Positions 33,163 through 40,759 of a stretch of 64,000 bases of DNA are shown here, in pieces. The notes below the pieces were generated by a model that was given only the letters and a program-made list of their open reading frames with translations, was not told the origin of the DNA and did no database searches. Both the position numbers and the translations under genes were made by a program. Each line of letters begins with the position of its first letter. Positions within the stretch are counted from its first letter, which is position 1. The stretch is from PGYR01 sp041675005 (GTDB taxonomy: Bacteria > Bacteroidota > Ignavibacteria > Kapaibacteriales > UBA2268). The stretch is taken from assembly GCA_041675005.1 (NCBI GenBank), contig JBAYUQ010000007.1, positions 62,001-126,000 on the forward strand, written 5' to 3'.

Positions 33163-33795
33163 TTATTGATTTTTCGTTTTAAATGGAAATCCAAATTCAG
33201 TAAGAAGAGCTCTTGCTTCTTCATCAGTTTTAGCTGTAGTTACGAATGTAATATCCATACCAGTTATTCTGTTTACTTTATCTACGTCTATTTCCGGGAA
33301 TATAATCTGTTCTTTTATACCTAAAGTATAATTACCTCTACCATCGAAACTTTTATCGGGAAATCCTCTAAAATCTCTGATACGTGGAGCTGTGATATTT
33401 ACGAATCTATCCAAGAACTCATACATTCTTATTTTTCTTAGGGTAACAGAAGCACCTATAGGCATACCGTCTCTAAGTTTAAAATTTGAGATTGCTATTT
33501 TAGCTTTTCTCACAACAGGTCTTTGACCAGTTATAAGCTCTAGCTCATTGATAGCTGCTTGCAATAATTTAGGATCTTGAGTTGCTCTACCAACACCCAT
33601 ATTCAAGCTTATTTTTTTCAATTTCGGCACTTCCATTACAGATTTGTAATTAAACTTTTTCTGCATTGCCGGAACTACATTTTCTTTGTAATGGACTTGG
33701 AATTGTGCTACTGGAATTTCTTCGTTCCTTGCAGCGTCTTCAAATCTTTGTCCTTCAAATGCGAATATGTCTCTTTTAGATATCGCTTTTGCCAT
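33163..33795 (-). CDS. rplE: ribosomal protein L5 with N-terminal extension
   Basis: 210 residues. The family core starts near residue 30 (FQVHYKENVVPAMQKKFNYK, then MEVPKLKKISLNMGVGRA) and ends MDITFVTTAKTDEEARALL. L5 usually has about 180 residues; here 27 or so extra residues (KAISKRDIFAFEGQRFED...) precede the core. No Met start lies at the usual place, so the extension looks genuine. Binds 5S rRNA. Confidence 0.95.
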   Translation of the reverse strand: MAKAISKRDIFAFEGQRFEDAARNEEIPVAQFQVHYKENVVPAMQKKFNYKSVMEVPKLKKISLNMGVGRATQDPKLLQAAINELELITGQRPVVRKAKIAISNFKLRDGMPIGASVTLRKIRMYEFLDRFVNITAPRIRDFRGFPDKSFDGRGNYTLGIKEQIIFPEIDVDKVNRITGMDITFVTTAKTDEEARALLTEFGFPFKTKNQ

Positions 33796-33820
33796 GACTT
33801 TTATATCCCGTGAATTATCT

Positions 33821-34051
33821 TTATTTCGATTGTATCAATTTGACATTAGAGTAGTGCATCGGTGCACTTTTAGTTACTCTTCCGCCTTGTTGGTTTTGTT
33901 GACTTGGTTTTTCATGTTTGATTTTCTCATTCACGCCTTCAACTAAAACTTTCATTTTAGAAGGGTATATTTCTAATACTCTTCCTTCTTTTCCTTTGTC
34001 AACACCAGTAATTACTTGTACTGTGTCGCCTTTCTTTATCTTTAGTTTCAT
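33821..34051 (-). CDS. rplX: ribosomal protein L24 (short form)
   Basis: 76 residues: KOW domain KLKIKKGDTVQVITGVDKGK and EGRVLEIYPSKMKVLVEGVN, then KPSQQNQQGGRVTKSAPMHY and SNVKL. It ends there, while typical L24 has 100-105 residues; the C-terminal strand pair is lacking. One of the first assembly proteins, near the exit tunnel. Between rplN and rplE. Confidence 0.94.
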   Translation of the reverse strand: MKLKIKKGDTVQVITGVDKGKEGRVLEIYPSKMKVLVEGVNEKIKHEKPSQQNQQGGRVTKSAPMHYSNVKLIQSK

Positions 34052-34068
34052 TTTCTAGACTCTTCTTA

Positions 34069-34437
34069 TTAAAGTACTTCGGGAGCAAGAGATATAATTT
34101 TCATATATTGCTTCTCACGAAGCTCTCTAGCAACTGGTCCAAAGATACGTGTTCCTTTCGGATCACCTTTTTGATTTAAAATAACAGCAGCGTTGTCGTC
34201 AAATCTTATATAAGAACCATCACTTCTTCTTTGTTCTTTAGCAGTTCTTACTATGACAGCTTTTACGACTTCACCTTTTTTGATACCACCATTAGGTATT
34301 GCTGACTTTACTGAGGCAACTATTATGTCGCCGATGCGAGCATACTTTTTACCATGTCCACCTAATACTCTGATGCATCTAATCTTTTTTGCACCCGAAT
34401 TATCGGCAACAGCTAAGTTTGTTTCTTCTTGTATCAT
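34069..34437 (-). CDS. rplN: ribosomal protein L14
   Basis: 122 residues of normal length with MIQEETNLAVADNSGAKKIR start, CIRVLGGHGKKYARIGDIIV, FDDNAAVILNQKGDPKGTRI and the final KIISLAPEVL. 50S interface protein and landing site of the silencing factor RsfS. Between rpsQ and rplX. Confidence 0.97.
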   Translation of the reverse strand: MIQEETNLAVADNSGAKKIRCIRVLGGHGKKYARIGDIIVASVKSAIPNGGIKKGEVVKAVIVRTAKEQRRSDGSYIRFDDNAAVILNQKGDPKGTRIFGPVARELREKQYMKIISLAPEVL

Positions 34438-34454
34438 TTTAGTTTCCTATAAAT

Positions 34455-34739
34455 TTACTTAGCTTTCTCAAGAATTTCAATAAGATTCCATCTCTTAGTT
34501 TTGCTAAGTGGTCTGATCTCTTGAACTTTTACTATATCTCCAATACCGCACTCGTTATTTTCATCGTGTGCCGTAATCTTCTTAGATTTTTTATAGTACT
34601 TTCTATATAACGGGTGAGCTATTTGTCTCTCCGTTTTTACAGTTATAGTCTTATCAGCTTTATCTGAAACTACTATACCTTGAAATACTTTTTTTCTTGA
34701 AGATGTTTCTACGTTTGCATCTTTTATTTGCTCTGCCAT
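34455..34739 (-). CDS. rpsQ: ribosomal protein S17
   Basis: 94 residues. The OB fold is seen in SRKKVFQGIVVSDKADKTIT, VKTERQIAHPLYRKYYKKSK and DIVKVQEIRPLSKTKRWNLI. A primary 16S rRNA binder. The first ten residues (AEQIKDANVE) extend a little beyond the core. Between rpmC and rplN. Confidence 0.96.
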   Translation of the reverse strand: MAEQIKDANVETSSRKKVFQGIVVSDKADKTITVKTERQIAHPLYRKYYKKSKKITAHDENNECGIGDIVKVQEIRPLSKTKRWNLIEILEKAK

Positions 34740-34748
34740 AGCTTTTCC

Positions 34749-34955
34749 TTACTTAGAACTTCTCTGTCTTAAAATAGTTTTCATTTTTGCAATATCACGT
34801 CTTAGGATTTTCAAATAAGTAGTATCCTGCAACTGCTTTAAAGCATGTTGAAACTTTTGCTTTGCAAGTGTTTCTTGCGATTCCTCTACCAAGTTTACTA
34901 ATTCTTGGTCTGATAATTCTCTTAAATCTTTTGCTAATCTTGGTTTCATTACCAT
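34749..34955 (-). CDS. rpmC: ribosomal protein L29
   Basis: 68 residues forming two helices: KDLRELSDQELVNLVEESQE and QLQDTTYLKILRRDIAKMKT. Lies near the tunnel exit. Its ATG overlaps the rplP stop by one base (TAATG), so translation is coupled. Confidence 0.95.
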   Translation of the reverse strand: MVMKPRLAKDLRELSDQELVNLVEESQETLAKQKFQHALKQLQDTTYLKILRRDIAKMKTILRQRSSK

Positions 34956-35374
34956 TAACCTCTTAGGTCAACACGTGATACAAATTTCGTTTTAACAGGT
35001 AGCTTATGAGCAGCCAAACGCATTGCCTCTTTTGCTCTTTCTTCTGTTACACCATCTATCTCAAACAATATTCTACCGGGTCTTACTACAGCTTCCCAAC
35101 CTTCTGGAGAACCTTTACCTTTACCCATTCTAGTTTCAGCAGGTTTTTTAGTAAATGGTTTGTCAGGAAATATTCTTATCCATACTTTACCATCTCTTCG
35201 TAGATATCTGTTAATTGCAATACGGGCAGATTCTATTTGTCTATTATTAATAGACACTGGCTCCAAAGCTTTTAATCCAAAAGATCCAAAAGTTACTAAT
35301 GAACCTCTTATCGCTTTACCTTTTCTTCTGCCTCTATGCGTCTTTCTGTGTTTTACTCTTTTCGGGCTTAACAT
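34955..35374 (-). CDS. rplP: ribosomal protein L16
   Basis: 139 residues. MLSPKRVKHRKTHRGRRKGK start, RVWIRIFPDKP-like KVWIRIFPDKPFTKKPAETR, GKGKGSPEGWEAVVRPGRI and a C-terminal AHKLPVKTKFVSR. Near the A-site tRNA elbow in the 50S. Overlaps rpmC by one base. Confidence 0.97.
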   Translation of the reverse strand: MLSPKRVKHRKTHRGRRKGKAIRGSLVTFGSFGLKALEPVSINNRQIESARIAINRYLRRDGKVWIRIFPDKPFTKKPAETRMGKGKGSPEGWEAVVRPGRILFEIDGVTEERAKEAMRLAAHKLPVKTKFVSRVDLRG

Positions 35375-35394
35375 TGTATTGTTCCAATTTTTTC

Positions 35395-36027
35395 TTAAAC
35401 AGCGGTTGTTATATCGCCTTTACAAATCCAAACTTTCACTCCAATAGCACCATATATAGTGTGTGCAGTAGCAGTACCGTAATCGATCTCTGCTCTCAAC
35501 GTATGAAGTGGTGTACGTCCTTCTTTGTATTGTTCTGTTCTTGCCATTTCAGCTCCGCCCAATCTACCAGAAGCCATAACTTTTATTCCTTCGGCTCCCA
35601 TTCGAGTAGCAGCTGATACTGCTTGTTTTAATGCTCTTCTGAATGATATTCTACCTTCTAGTTGTTGAGCAATATTCTCAGCAACTAATATAGCGTCTAA
35701 TTCAGGTCTTTTGATTTCATTTATTAGTAACTTTACATCTTTACCAGTTACTTGTTTGATCTCTTCTTCTAACTGAGTTATATCTCTTCCAGAACGTCCG
35801 ATTATAACACCAGGTCTTGAAGTATTGATAGTTACTCTTAATTGTTTAGCCGTTCTTTCAACAATTATTCTAGATATTCCAGCACCTTTTTTTCTACTTT
35901 TGATATAGTTTCTTACTTTTATATCTTCAAGTATCTTTTCAGCCATATTTTTTTCATCGAACCAATTGGCATCGTGGCTTCTATTTATACCTAGTCTTAT
36001 CCCTATTGGATTAGTTTTTTGTCCCAA
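35395..36027 (-). CDS. rpsC: ribosomal protein S3
   Basis: 210 residues. MGQKTNPIGIRLGINRSHD start, KH domain with TSRPGVIIGRSGRDITQLEE, and MASGRLGGAEMARTEQYKEG before a C-terminal GVKVWICKGDI. 30S mRNA entry site, helicase function. Lacks the longer basic C-terminal tail seen in some species. Confidence 0.97.
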   Translation of the reverse strand: MGQKTNPIGIRLGINRSHDANWFDEKNMAEKILEDIKVRNYIKSRKKGAGISRIIVERTAKQLRVTINTSRPGVIIGRSGRDITQLEEEIKQVTGKDVKLLINEIKRPELDAILVAENIAQQLEGRISFRRALKQAVSAATRMGAEGIKVMASGRLGGAEMARTEQYKEGRTPLHTLRAEIDYGTATAHTIYGAIGVKVWICKGDITTAV

Positions 36028-36031
36028 GACT

Positions 36032-36427
36032 TTACCCCTCTGAATTTACTTTTTCAGTTTCTAGCAATGATTGATTATGGTCTAATGTTTGCAACTCTAT
36101 CGTCAAGTGATTCGATCTTTTACGAATCCTAAATGCTCTCCCCATAGGAGCAGGTCTAATTCTTTTCATAGACGGTCCTTGGTTTGAAAAGATGGCTTTG
36201 ATAACTATTTCTCTGTTATCATAAGACATACCTTCTTCTTTAGCTTTATTATTCAAATTTGAGATTGCTGAACGTAAAACGTCTTTTGTCATTCTTGCAG
36301 CCAAATTAGGAGTACTGCTAAGTATATTTAATGCTTCCTCAGCCGACTTTCCACGTATTATATCTATAACCAAACGCATTTTACGTGGTGAAGATTTAAT
36401 ATATTTTTTTAGTGCTCTTGCTTGCAT
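36032..36427 (-). CDS. rplV: ribosomal protein L22
   Basis: 131 residues: KKYIKSSPRKMRLVIDIIRG, the tunnel-lining hairpin with NQGPSMKRIRPAPMGRAFRI and RKRSNHLTIEL. The C-terminal 20 residues are an extra polar tail. Between rpsS and rpsC, 4 bases before the rpsC start. Confidence 0.96.
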   Translation of the reverse strand: MQARALKKYIKSSPRKMRLVIDIIRGKSAEEALNILSSTPNLAARMTKDVLRSAISNLNNKAKEEGMSYDNREIVIKAIFSNQGPSMKRIRPAPMGRAFRIRKRSNHLTIELQTLDHNQSLLETEKVNSEG

Positions 36428-36454
36428 TTTGTCATTTACCTAATTAATTGCTTC

Positions 36455-36724
36455 TTATTTCTTTCTGTGACCTGAGTGGCCTCTATAATTCCTAGTAGGA
36501 GAAAATTCACCGAATTTATGTCCAACCATATTCTCTGTTACGTAAACCGGAATAAAACTTTTTCCGTTGTGAACAGCTATCGTATGTCCTACAAAATCAG
36601 GAGTTATTGTAGATGCTCTAGCCCATGTCTTAATCACAGATTTCTTTTGTGACTCGTTAGCTGCATCAACTTTCCTTTGAAGTTTGTAATGAACAAATAT
36701 ACCTTTCTTTAATGATCTAGACAT
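36455..36724 (-). CDS. rpsS: ribosomal protein S19
   Basis: 89 residues with MSRSLKKGIFVHYKLQRKV, TWARASTITPDFVGHTIAVH, NGKSFIPVYVTENMVGHKF and GEFSPTRNYRGHSGHRKK. 30S head protein working with S13. Starts 3 bases after rplB. Confidence 0.97.
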   Translation of the reverse strand: MSRSLKKGIFVHYKLQRKVDAANESQKKSVIKTWARASTITPDFVGHTIAVHNGKSFIPVYVTENMVGHKFGEFSPTRNYRGHSGHRKK

Positions 36725-36727
36725 ACC

Positions 36728-37579
36728 TTACTTTCCTTGCTTTTTGTTTTTACGTCTTCGAATTATCATCTTATTACTAGCACTCTTAAGTTTTCTAGTT
36801 TTTGCACCCTTAGCGTTTTTACCCCAAGGAGATCTAGGGTGTAATCTACCACCACCAGATTTAGACCTACCTTCACCACCACCCATTGGGTGATCGACTG
36901 GATTCATCGCCATACCACGAGTTTGTGGTTTGATACCTCTCCATCTATTACGTCCGGCTTTACCTTGGATGATATTCTCATGTTCTGGATTACTTACTCT
37001 ACCTAAAGTAGCGTAGCATGTTTTCAGAATTAATCTTATCTCACCTGATGGCAATTTTACTTGTGCATATTTTTTGTCGAACCCTACTACTTGAGCAGAT
37101 TGACCAGCACTTCTTACTAATTGACCACCTTTACCAGGTTTCATTTCGATATTGTGAACACTGAAGCCCGTAGGTATTTTTTCCAATGGTAGTGCATTAC
37201 CTGGATTCAATTCAGAATCTGGTCCTTGCTCTAATACATCGCCAACCTTTAATCCAAATGGACATAGTATATATCTTTTTTCTTCGTCTTTATAAGAAAC
37301 TAGTGCTATAAAAGATGATCTATTCGGATCGTACTCGATTGTCTGTACAGTAGCTTTATCGCCGAATCTGTTACGTTTCCAATCGATGATTCTATATCTT
37401 CTCTTATGTCCACCACCTCTATGACGAGATGTAATCTTTCCAGTATTATTTCTACCACCACTTTTTTTAATAGGAGTCAGTAGAGGCTTATAAGGTTTAT
37501 CAGTTGTAAGTTCTTCGTACTTATTTACTGAATAGTGCCTTGTACCTGGAGTTATTGGTTTTAATTTTCTAATACCCAT
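36728..37579 (-). CDS. rplB: ribosomal protein L2
   Basis: 283 residues. KYEELTTDKPYKPLLTPIKK start region, RHRGGGHKRRYRIIDWKRN, and the C-terminal catalytic-centre signature NPVDHPMGGGEGRSKSGG. The signature reads HPM where E. coli reads HPH; the Met form is common in Bacteroidota and helps place the organism. Needed for subunit joining and peptidyl transfer. Confidence 0.97.
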   Translation of the reverse strand: MGIRKLKPITPGTRHYSVNKYEELTTDKPYKPLLTPIKKSGGRNNTGKITSRHRGGGHKRRYRIIDWKRNRFGDKATVQTIEYDPNRSSFIALVSYKDEEKRYILCPFGLKVGDVLEQGPDSELNPGNALPLEKIPTGFSVHNIEMKPGKGGQLVRSAGQSAQVVGFDKKYAQVKLPSGEIRLILKTCYATLGRVSNPEHENIIQGKAGRNRWRGIKPQTRGMAMNPVDHPMGGGEGRSKSGGGRLHPRSPWGKNAKGAKTRKLKSASNKMIIRRRKNKKQGK

Positions 37580-37597
37580 AGTAATTCAATCTTTGTT

Positions 37598-37894
37598 TTA
37601 TTCTTGTGCACCTGAAACTAATTCTATTTCATGGCCTTCAGCCAGAGTTACGTATGCTTTTTTGTAAGTACTTGTTCTACCTACTTGCAAACCTTGCTTA
37701 GTAAATCTTCTTTTCACTTTACCTTTTACCTTTAGTGTTCTTACGTTTCTTACAACGACTTCGAACATATCTTCAACAGCATCTTTAATTTGTGGTTTAG
37801 TAGATCTTGTATCTACTTCAAACACATATTGTCTGCTTTCAGCAAGTGACATACCTTTTTCGGTAATTATCGGTCTTTTTAAAACTATAGCCAT
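37598..37894 (-). CDS. rplW: ribosomal protein L23
   Basis: 98 residues: VLKRPIITEKGMSLAESRQY, VFEVDTRSTKPQIKDAVEDM and VRNVRTLKVKGKVKRRFTKQ. Sits at the tunnel exit and docks trigger factor and SRP. Between rplD and rplB. Confidence 0.96.
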   Translation of the reverse strand: MAIVLKRPIITEKGMSLAESRQYVFEVDTRSTKPQIKDAVEDMFEVVVRNVRTLKVKGKVKRRFTKQGLQVGRTSTYKKAYVTLAEGHEIELVSGAQE

Positions 37895-37903
37895 AATATT
37901 ATC

Positions 37904-38533
37904 TTAGTTTAATACTTGTTCAATTTTTTCTATAGACCCTTTGAATAACAATATTTTCTTATGAGATAGTATATCATAAGTTGATATTTGATCAGCAGGC
38001 TTGATATTCAGCTTGTTAATATTTCTAGCAGATCTGTATAAATGCTCATTGTGTTCAGGAATTATGAACAAGATAGAGTTATCAGTCAATTCTAGATTTT
38101 TAATAACGTTAGCTATTTCTTTTGTTTTGAATTCATTCAAGTTAAAGTCTTCAACTATTTTATAGTTGTTCTCTGCTATTCTAGAAGATAGAGCAGAACG
38201 ACGAGCCAGTCTATTAACTTTTTTATTCAATTTCTTGTGGAATAACTGTGGCTTTGGACCATGTATTGTTCCACCACCTACCCATATAGGTGATCTAGTT
38301 GAACCAGCACGAGCAGTTCCACGACCTTTTTGTTTCCATGGTTTTCTCCCACCACCACTAACTTCAGAACGGATCTTTGTCTTTCTAGTTCCTTGTCTTC
38401 TGTTAGCTAAGTGAAATACTACTGCCATGTGCATAGCTGCTTCATTTGGAGTAATTCCAAAGATACTGCTATTCAGGTCAATCGTACCTGCGCTCTGTCC
38501 ATCTTTATTGTAAACTTCTGCTTGCATTTTCAA
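37904..38533 (-). CDS. rplD: ribosomal protein L4
   Basis: 209 residues. NRRQGTRKTKIRSEVSGGGR and KPWKQKGRGTARAGSTRSPI form the tunnel loop; VVEDFNL-like IVEDFNLNEFKTKEIANVIK leads the C-terminal domain. In E. coli L4 represses the S10 operon; no such leader can be assigned here because rpsJ is preceded by tuf. Confidence 0.96.
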   Translation of the reverse strand: MKMQAEVYNKDGQSAGTIDLNSSIFGITPNEAAMHMAVVFHLANRRQGTRKTKIRSEVSGGGRKPWKQKGRGTARAGSTRSPIWVGGGTIHGPKPQLFHKKLNKKVNRLARRSALSSRIAENNYKIVEDFNLNEFKTKEIANVIKNLELTDNSILFIIPEHNEHLYRSARNINKLNIKPADQISTYDILSHKKILLFKGSIEKIEQVLN

Positions 38534-38537
38534 ATGC

Positions 38538-39158
38538 CTATTTGTAAATTTCTAAATAAGAGTTACGTGTACCCGGTACACTACCTTTCACAAGGATTAT
38601 GTTTTTATCAGGGAATACGTCAACAATTTCCATGTTTGCTATTGTAACAGTGTCTCCACCCATTCTTCCTGCCATTCTCAATCCTTTCATTACACGAGAA
38701 GGATCAGAAGATTGACCGATTGAACCAGGATGTCTTTGTCTGTTCTTTTGACCGTGAGTCGCCATACCAACACCTTTGAAGTTATAACGTTTCATAACCC
38801 CTTGGAAACCCTTTCCTTTTGAAGTTCCCTTAACTTTGACGAAATCACCAGCTTGGAATTGCTCTACAGTTAGGCATGCACCTACCGCAAGTTCATCTTC
38901 CATATCTCTGAATTCTTTTAGAACATAAGCAGGCTTAACACCAGCTTTATCAAAATGACCTTTTAATGGTTTGTTAACATTCTTATCAGATTTCTCATTA
39001 TAAGTCATCTGTACAGCGTTGTAACCATCTGTTTCGTCAGTTTTGACCTGACTTACGTAGCAAGGTCCAGCTTCTACTACTGTACATGGAACGTGAGTAC
39101 CATTTTCAGTAAAGTAACTTGTCATACCTTTTTTCTTGCCAAGGATAGCAGCTTTCAT
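38538..39158 (-). CDS. rplC: ribosomal protein L3
   Basis: 206 residues: KAAILGKKKGMTSYFTENGT start, KGTSKGKGFQGVMKRYNFKG, the GQKNRQRHPGSIGQSSDPSR loop that reaches the peptidyl-transferase centre with its conserved Gln, and MKGLRMAGRMGGDTVTI. Normal length. Confidence 0.97.
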   Translation of the reverse strand: MKAAILGKKKGMTSYFTENGTHVPCTVVEAGPCYVSQVKTDETDGYNAVQMTYNEKSDKNVNKPLKGHFDKAGVKPAYVLKEFRDMEDELAVGACLTVEQFQAGDFVKVKGTSKGKGFQGVMKRYNFKGVGMATHGQKNRQRHPGSIGQSSDPSRVMKGLRMAGRMGGDTVTIANMEIVDVFPDKNIILVKGSVPGTRNSYLEIYK

Positions 39159-39167
39159 TTTCTAACC

Positions 39168-39476
39168 TTATACCTTTACTTCTACATCTACGCCAGCTGG
39201 TAACTCGATTTTCATCAGAGCATCTACTGTTTTTTGCGAAGAACTAAATATGTCAATTAATCTTTTGTGAACTCTAGTTTCAAATTGCTCACGTGATTTT
39301 TTATCTACGTGGGGTGATCTGTTAACAGTGTAAATAGTTTTGCAAGTGGGTAGTGGTATCGGACCCGATACCACTGCGCCAGTTTGCTTTACAGTTTTTA
39401 CGATTCTGTCGCTAGACTTATCAATCAAATTATGATCGTATGACTTTAACTTTATTCTTATTTTTTGTGTTGACAC
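39168..39476 (-). CDS. rpsJ: ribosomal protein S10
   Basis: 102 residues: STQKIRIKLKSYDHNLIDKS, GPIPLPTCKTIYTVNRSPHV and KKSREQFETRVHKRLIDI. Also the NusE partner in antitermination. Follows tuf by 29 bases, so the str and S10 operons are joined. Confidence 0.97.
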   Translation of the reverse strand: MSTQKIRIKLKSYDHNLIDKSSDRIVKTVKQTGAVVSGPIPLPTCKTIYTVNRSPHVDKKSREQFETRVHKRLIDIFSSSQKTVDALMKIELPAGVDVEVKV

Positions 39477-39505
39477 TTTTAAAACCTATAGTTTGTGCGA
39501 GTATA

Positions 39506-40714
39506 TTACTCAACAATTTTAGTTACAACGCCAGCACCTACAGTTCTACCGCCTTCACGAATCGCAAATCTTAAACCTTCTTCCATAGCGATAGGAGCGA
39601 TAAGTTCAATGCTGATTGCATCTAAGTTGTCACCAGGCATAACCATCTCAGTTCCTTCCGGAAGTGTCAATGAACCTGTAACATCAGTAGTTCTGAAGTA
39701 AAATTGTGGTCTGTAACCAGAGAAGAATGGAGTGTGACGTCCGCCTTCTTCTTTTTTCAATACGTAAACTTGTGCAGTGAATTTATGGTGAGGAGTAATA
39801 GCACCTGGTTTACAGATAACCATTCCTCTTTCCAATTCTTCTTTCTCTACACCACGAAGTAATAGACCTACGTTGTCACCAGCTTGACCTTGATCCAACA
39901 ACTTACGGAACATCTCTACTCCAGTACATGTTGTTTTCTTTTTCAAACCAAATCCAACTATCTCAACTTCATCGTTCACATTCACGATTCCTCTTTCGAT
40001 TCTTCCTGTTCCTACTGTACCACGACCAGTGATAGAGAATACGTCCTCTACTGGCATCAAGAATGGTTTATCAGTAGCTCTTTCTGGAGTAGGAATATAA
40101 CTATCTACAGCATCCATCAATTCATAAATACATGCGAAACGAGGATCATCAGAAGTAGTTGTATCATCTGTACCAGCAGTTAATGCTTGTAATGCAGATC
40201 CTTTGATGATAGGAATATCATCACCAGGGAAGTCATAAGAAGTTAATAACTCTCTTACTTCCATTTCAACTAATTCAGCTAATTCTTCATCAGCAATATC
40301 AATCTTATTCATAAATACAACCATCTTAGGAACACCAACTTGACGTGCTAAAAGAATATGCTCTCTAGTTTGAGGCATAGGTCCGTCAGTAGCAGCTACA
40401 ACTAGTATAGCTCCGTCCATCTGTGCTGCACCAGTGATCATGTTCTTAACATAATCCGCGTGACCAGGACAATCTACGTGTGCATAGTGTCTTGCTTCAG
40501 TTTCATATTCTACGTGAGAAGAAGCAATAGTTATACCACGAGCTTTTTCTTCAGGTGCGTTGTCGATTTGATCAAAACTTCTTTTTTCACCTAGTCCTTT
40601 TTTCGCTAGTGAAACAGTGATAGCAGCAGTTAATGTTGTTTTTCCATGATCTACGTGACCAATTGTACCAACGTTAACGTGGGGCTTACTACGGTCGAAT
40701 TTTTCTTTAGCCAT
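39506..40714 (-). CDS. tuf: elongation factor Tu
   Basis: 402 residues. G1 GHVDHGKT, switch I with RGITIASSHVEYET (the usual N-T-A/S is A-S-S here), DCPGHADYVKNM, NKID, then domain II GRGTVGTGRIERG and domain III RTVGAGVVTKI. Delivers aminoacyl-tRNA to the A site. ATG preceded by AGGAG. Single copy seen in this window, between the second EF-G and rpsJ. Confidence 0.98.
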   Translation of the reverse strand: MAKEKFDRSKPHVNVGTIGHVDHGKTTLTAAITVSLAKKGLGEKRSFDQIDNAPEEKARGITIASSHVEYETEARHYAHVDCPGHADYVKNMITGAAQMDGAILVVAATDGPMPQTREHILLARQVGVPKMVVFMNKIDIADEELAELVEMEVRELLTSYDFPGDDIPIIKGSALQALTAGTDDTTTSDDPRFACIYELMDAVDSYIPTPERATDKPFLMPVEDVFSITGRGTVGTGRIERGIVNVNDEVEIVGFGLKKKTTCTGVEMFRKLLDQGQAGDNVGLLLRGVEKEELERGMVICKPGAITPHHKFTAQVYVLKKEEGGRHTPFFSGYRPQFYFRTTDVTGSLTLPEGTEMVMPGDNLDAISIELIAPIAMEEGLRFAIREGGRTVGAGVVTKIVE

Positions 40715-40759
40715 TTTTAGCTCCTATAAATAATTGTTATTTTTAATGTTTATTTTTTT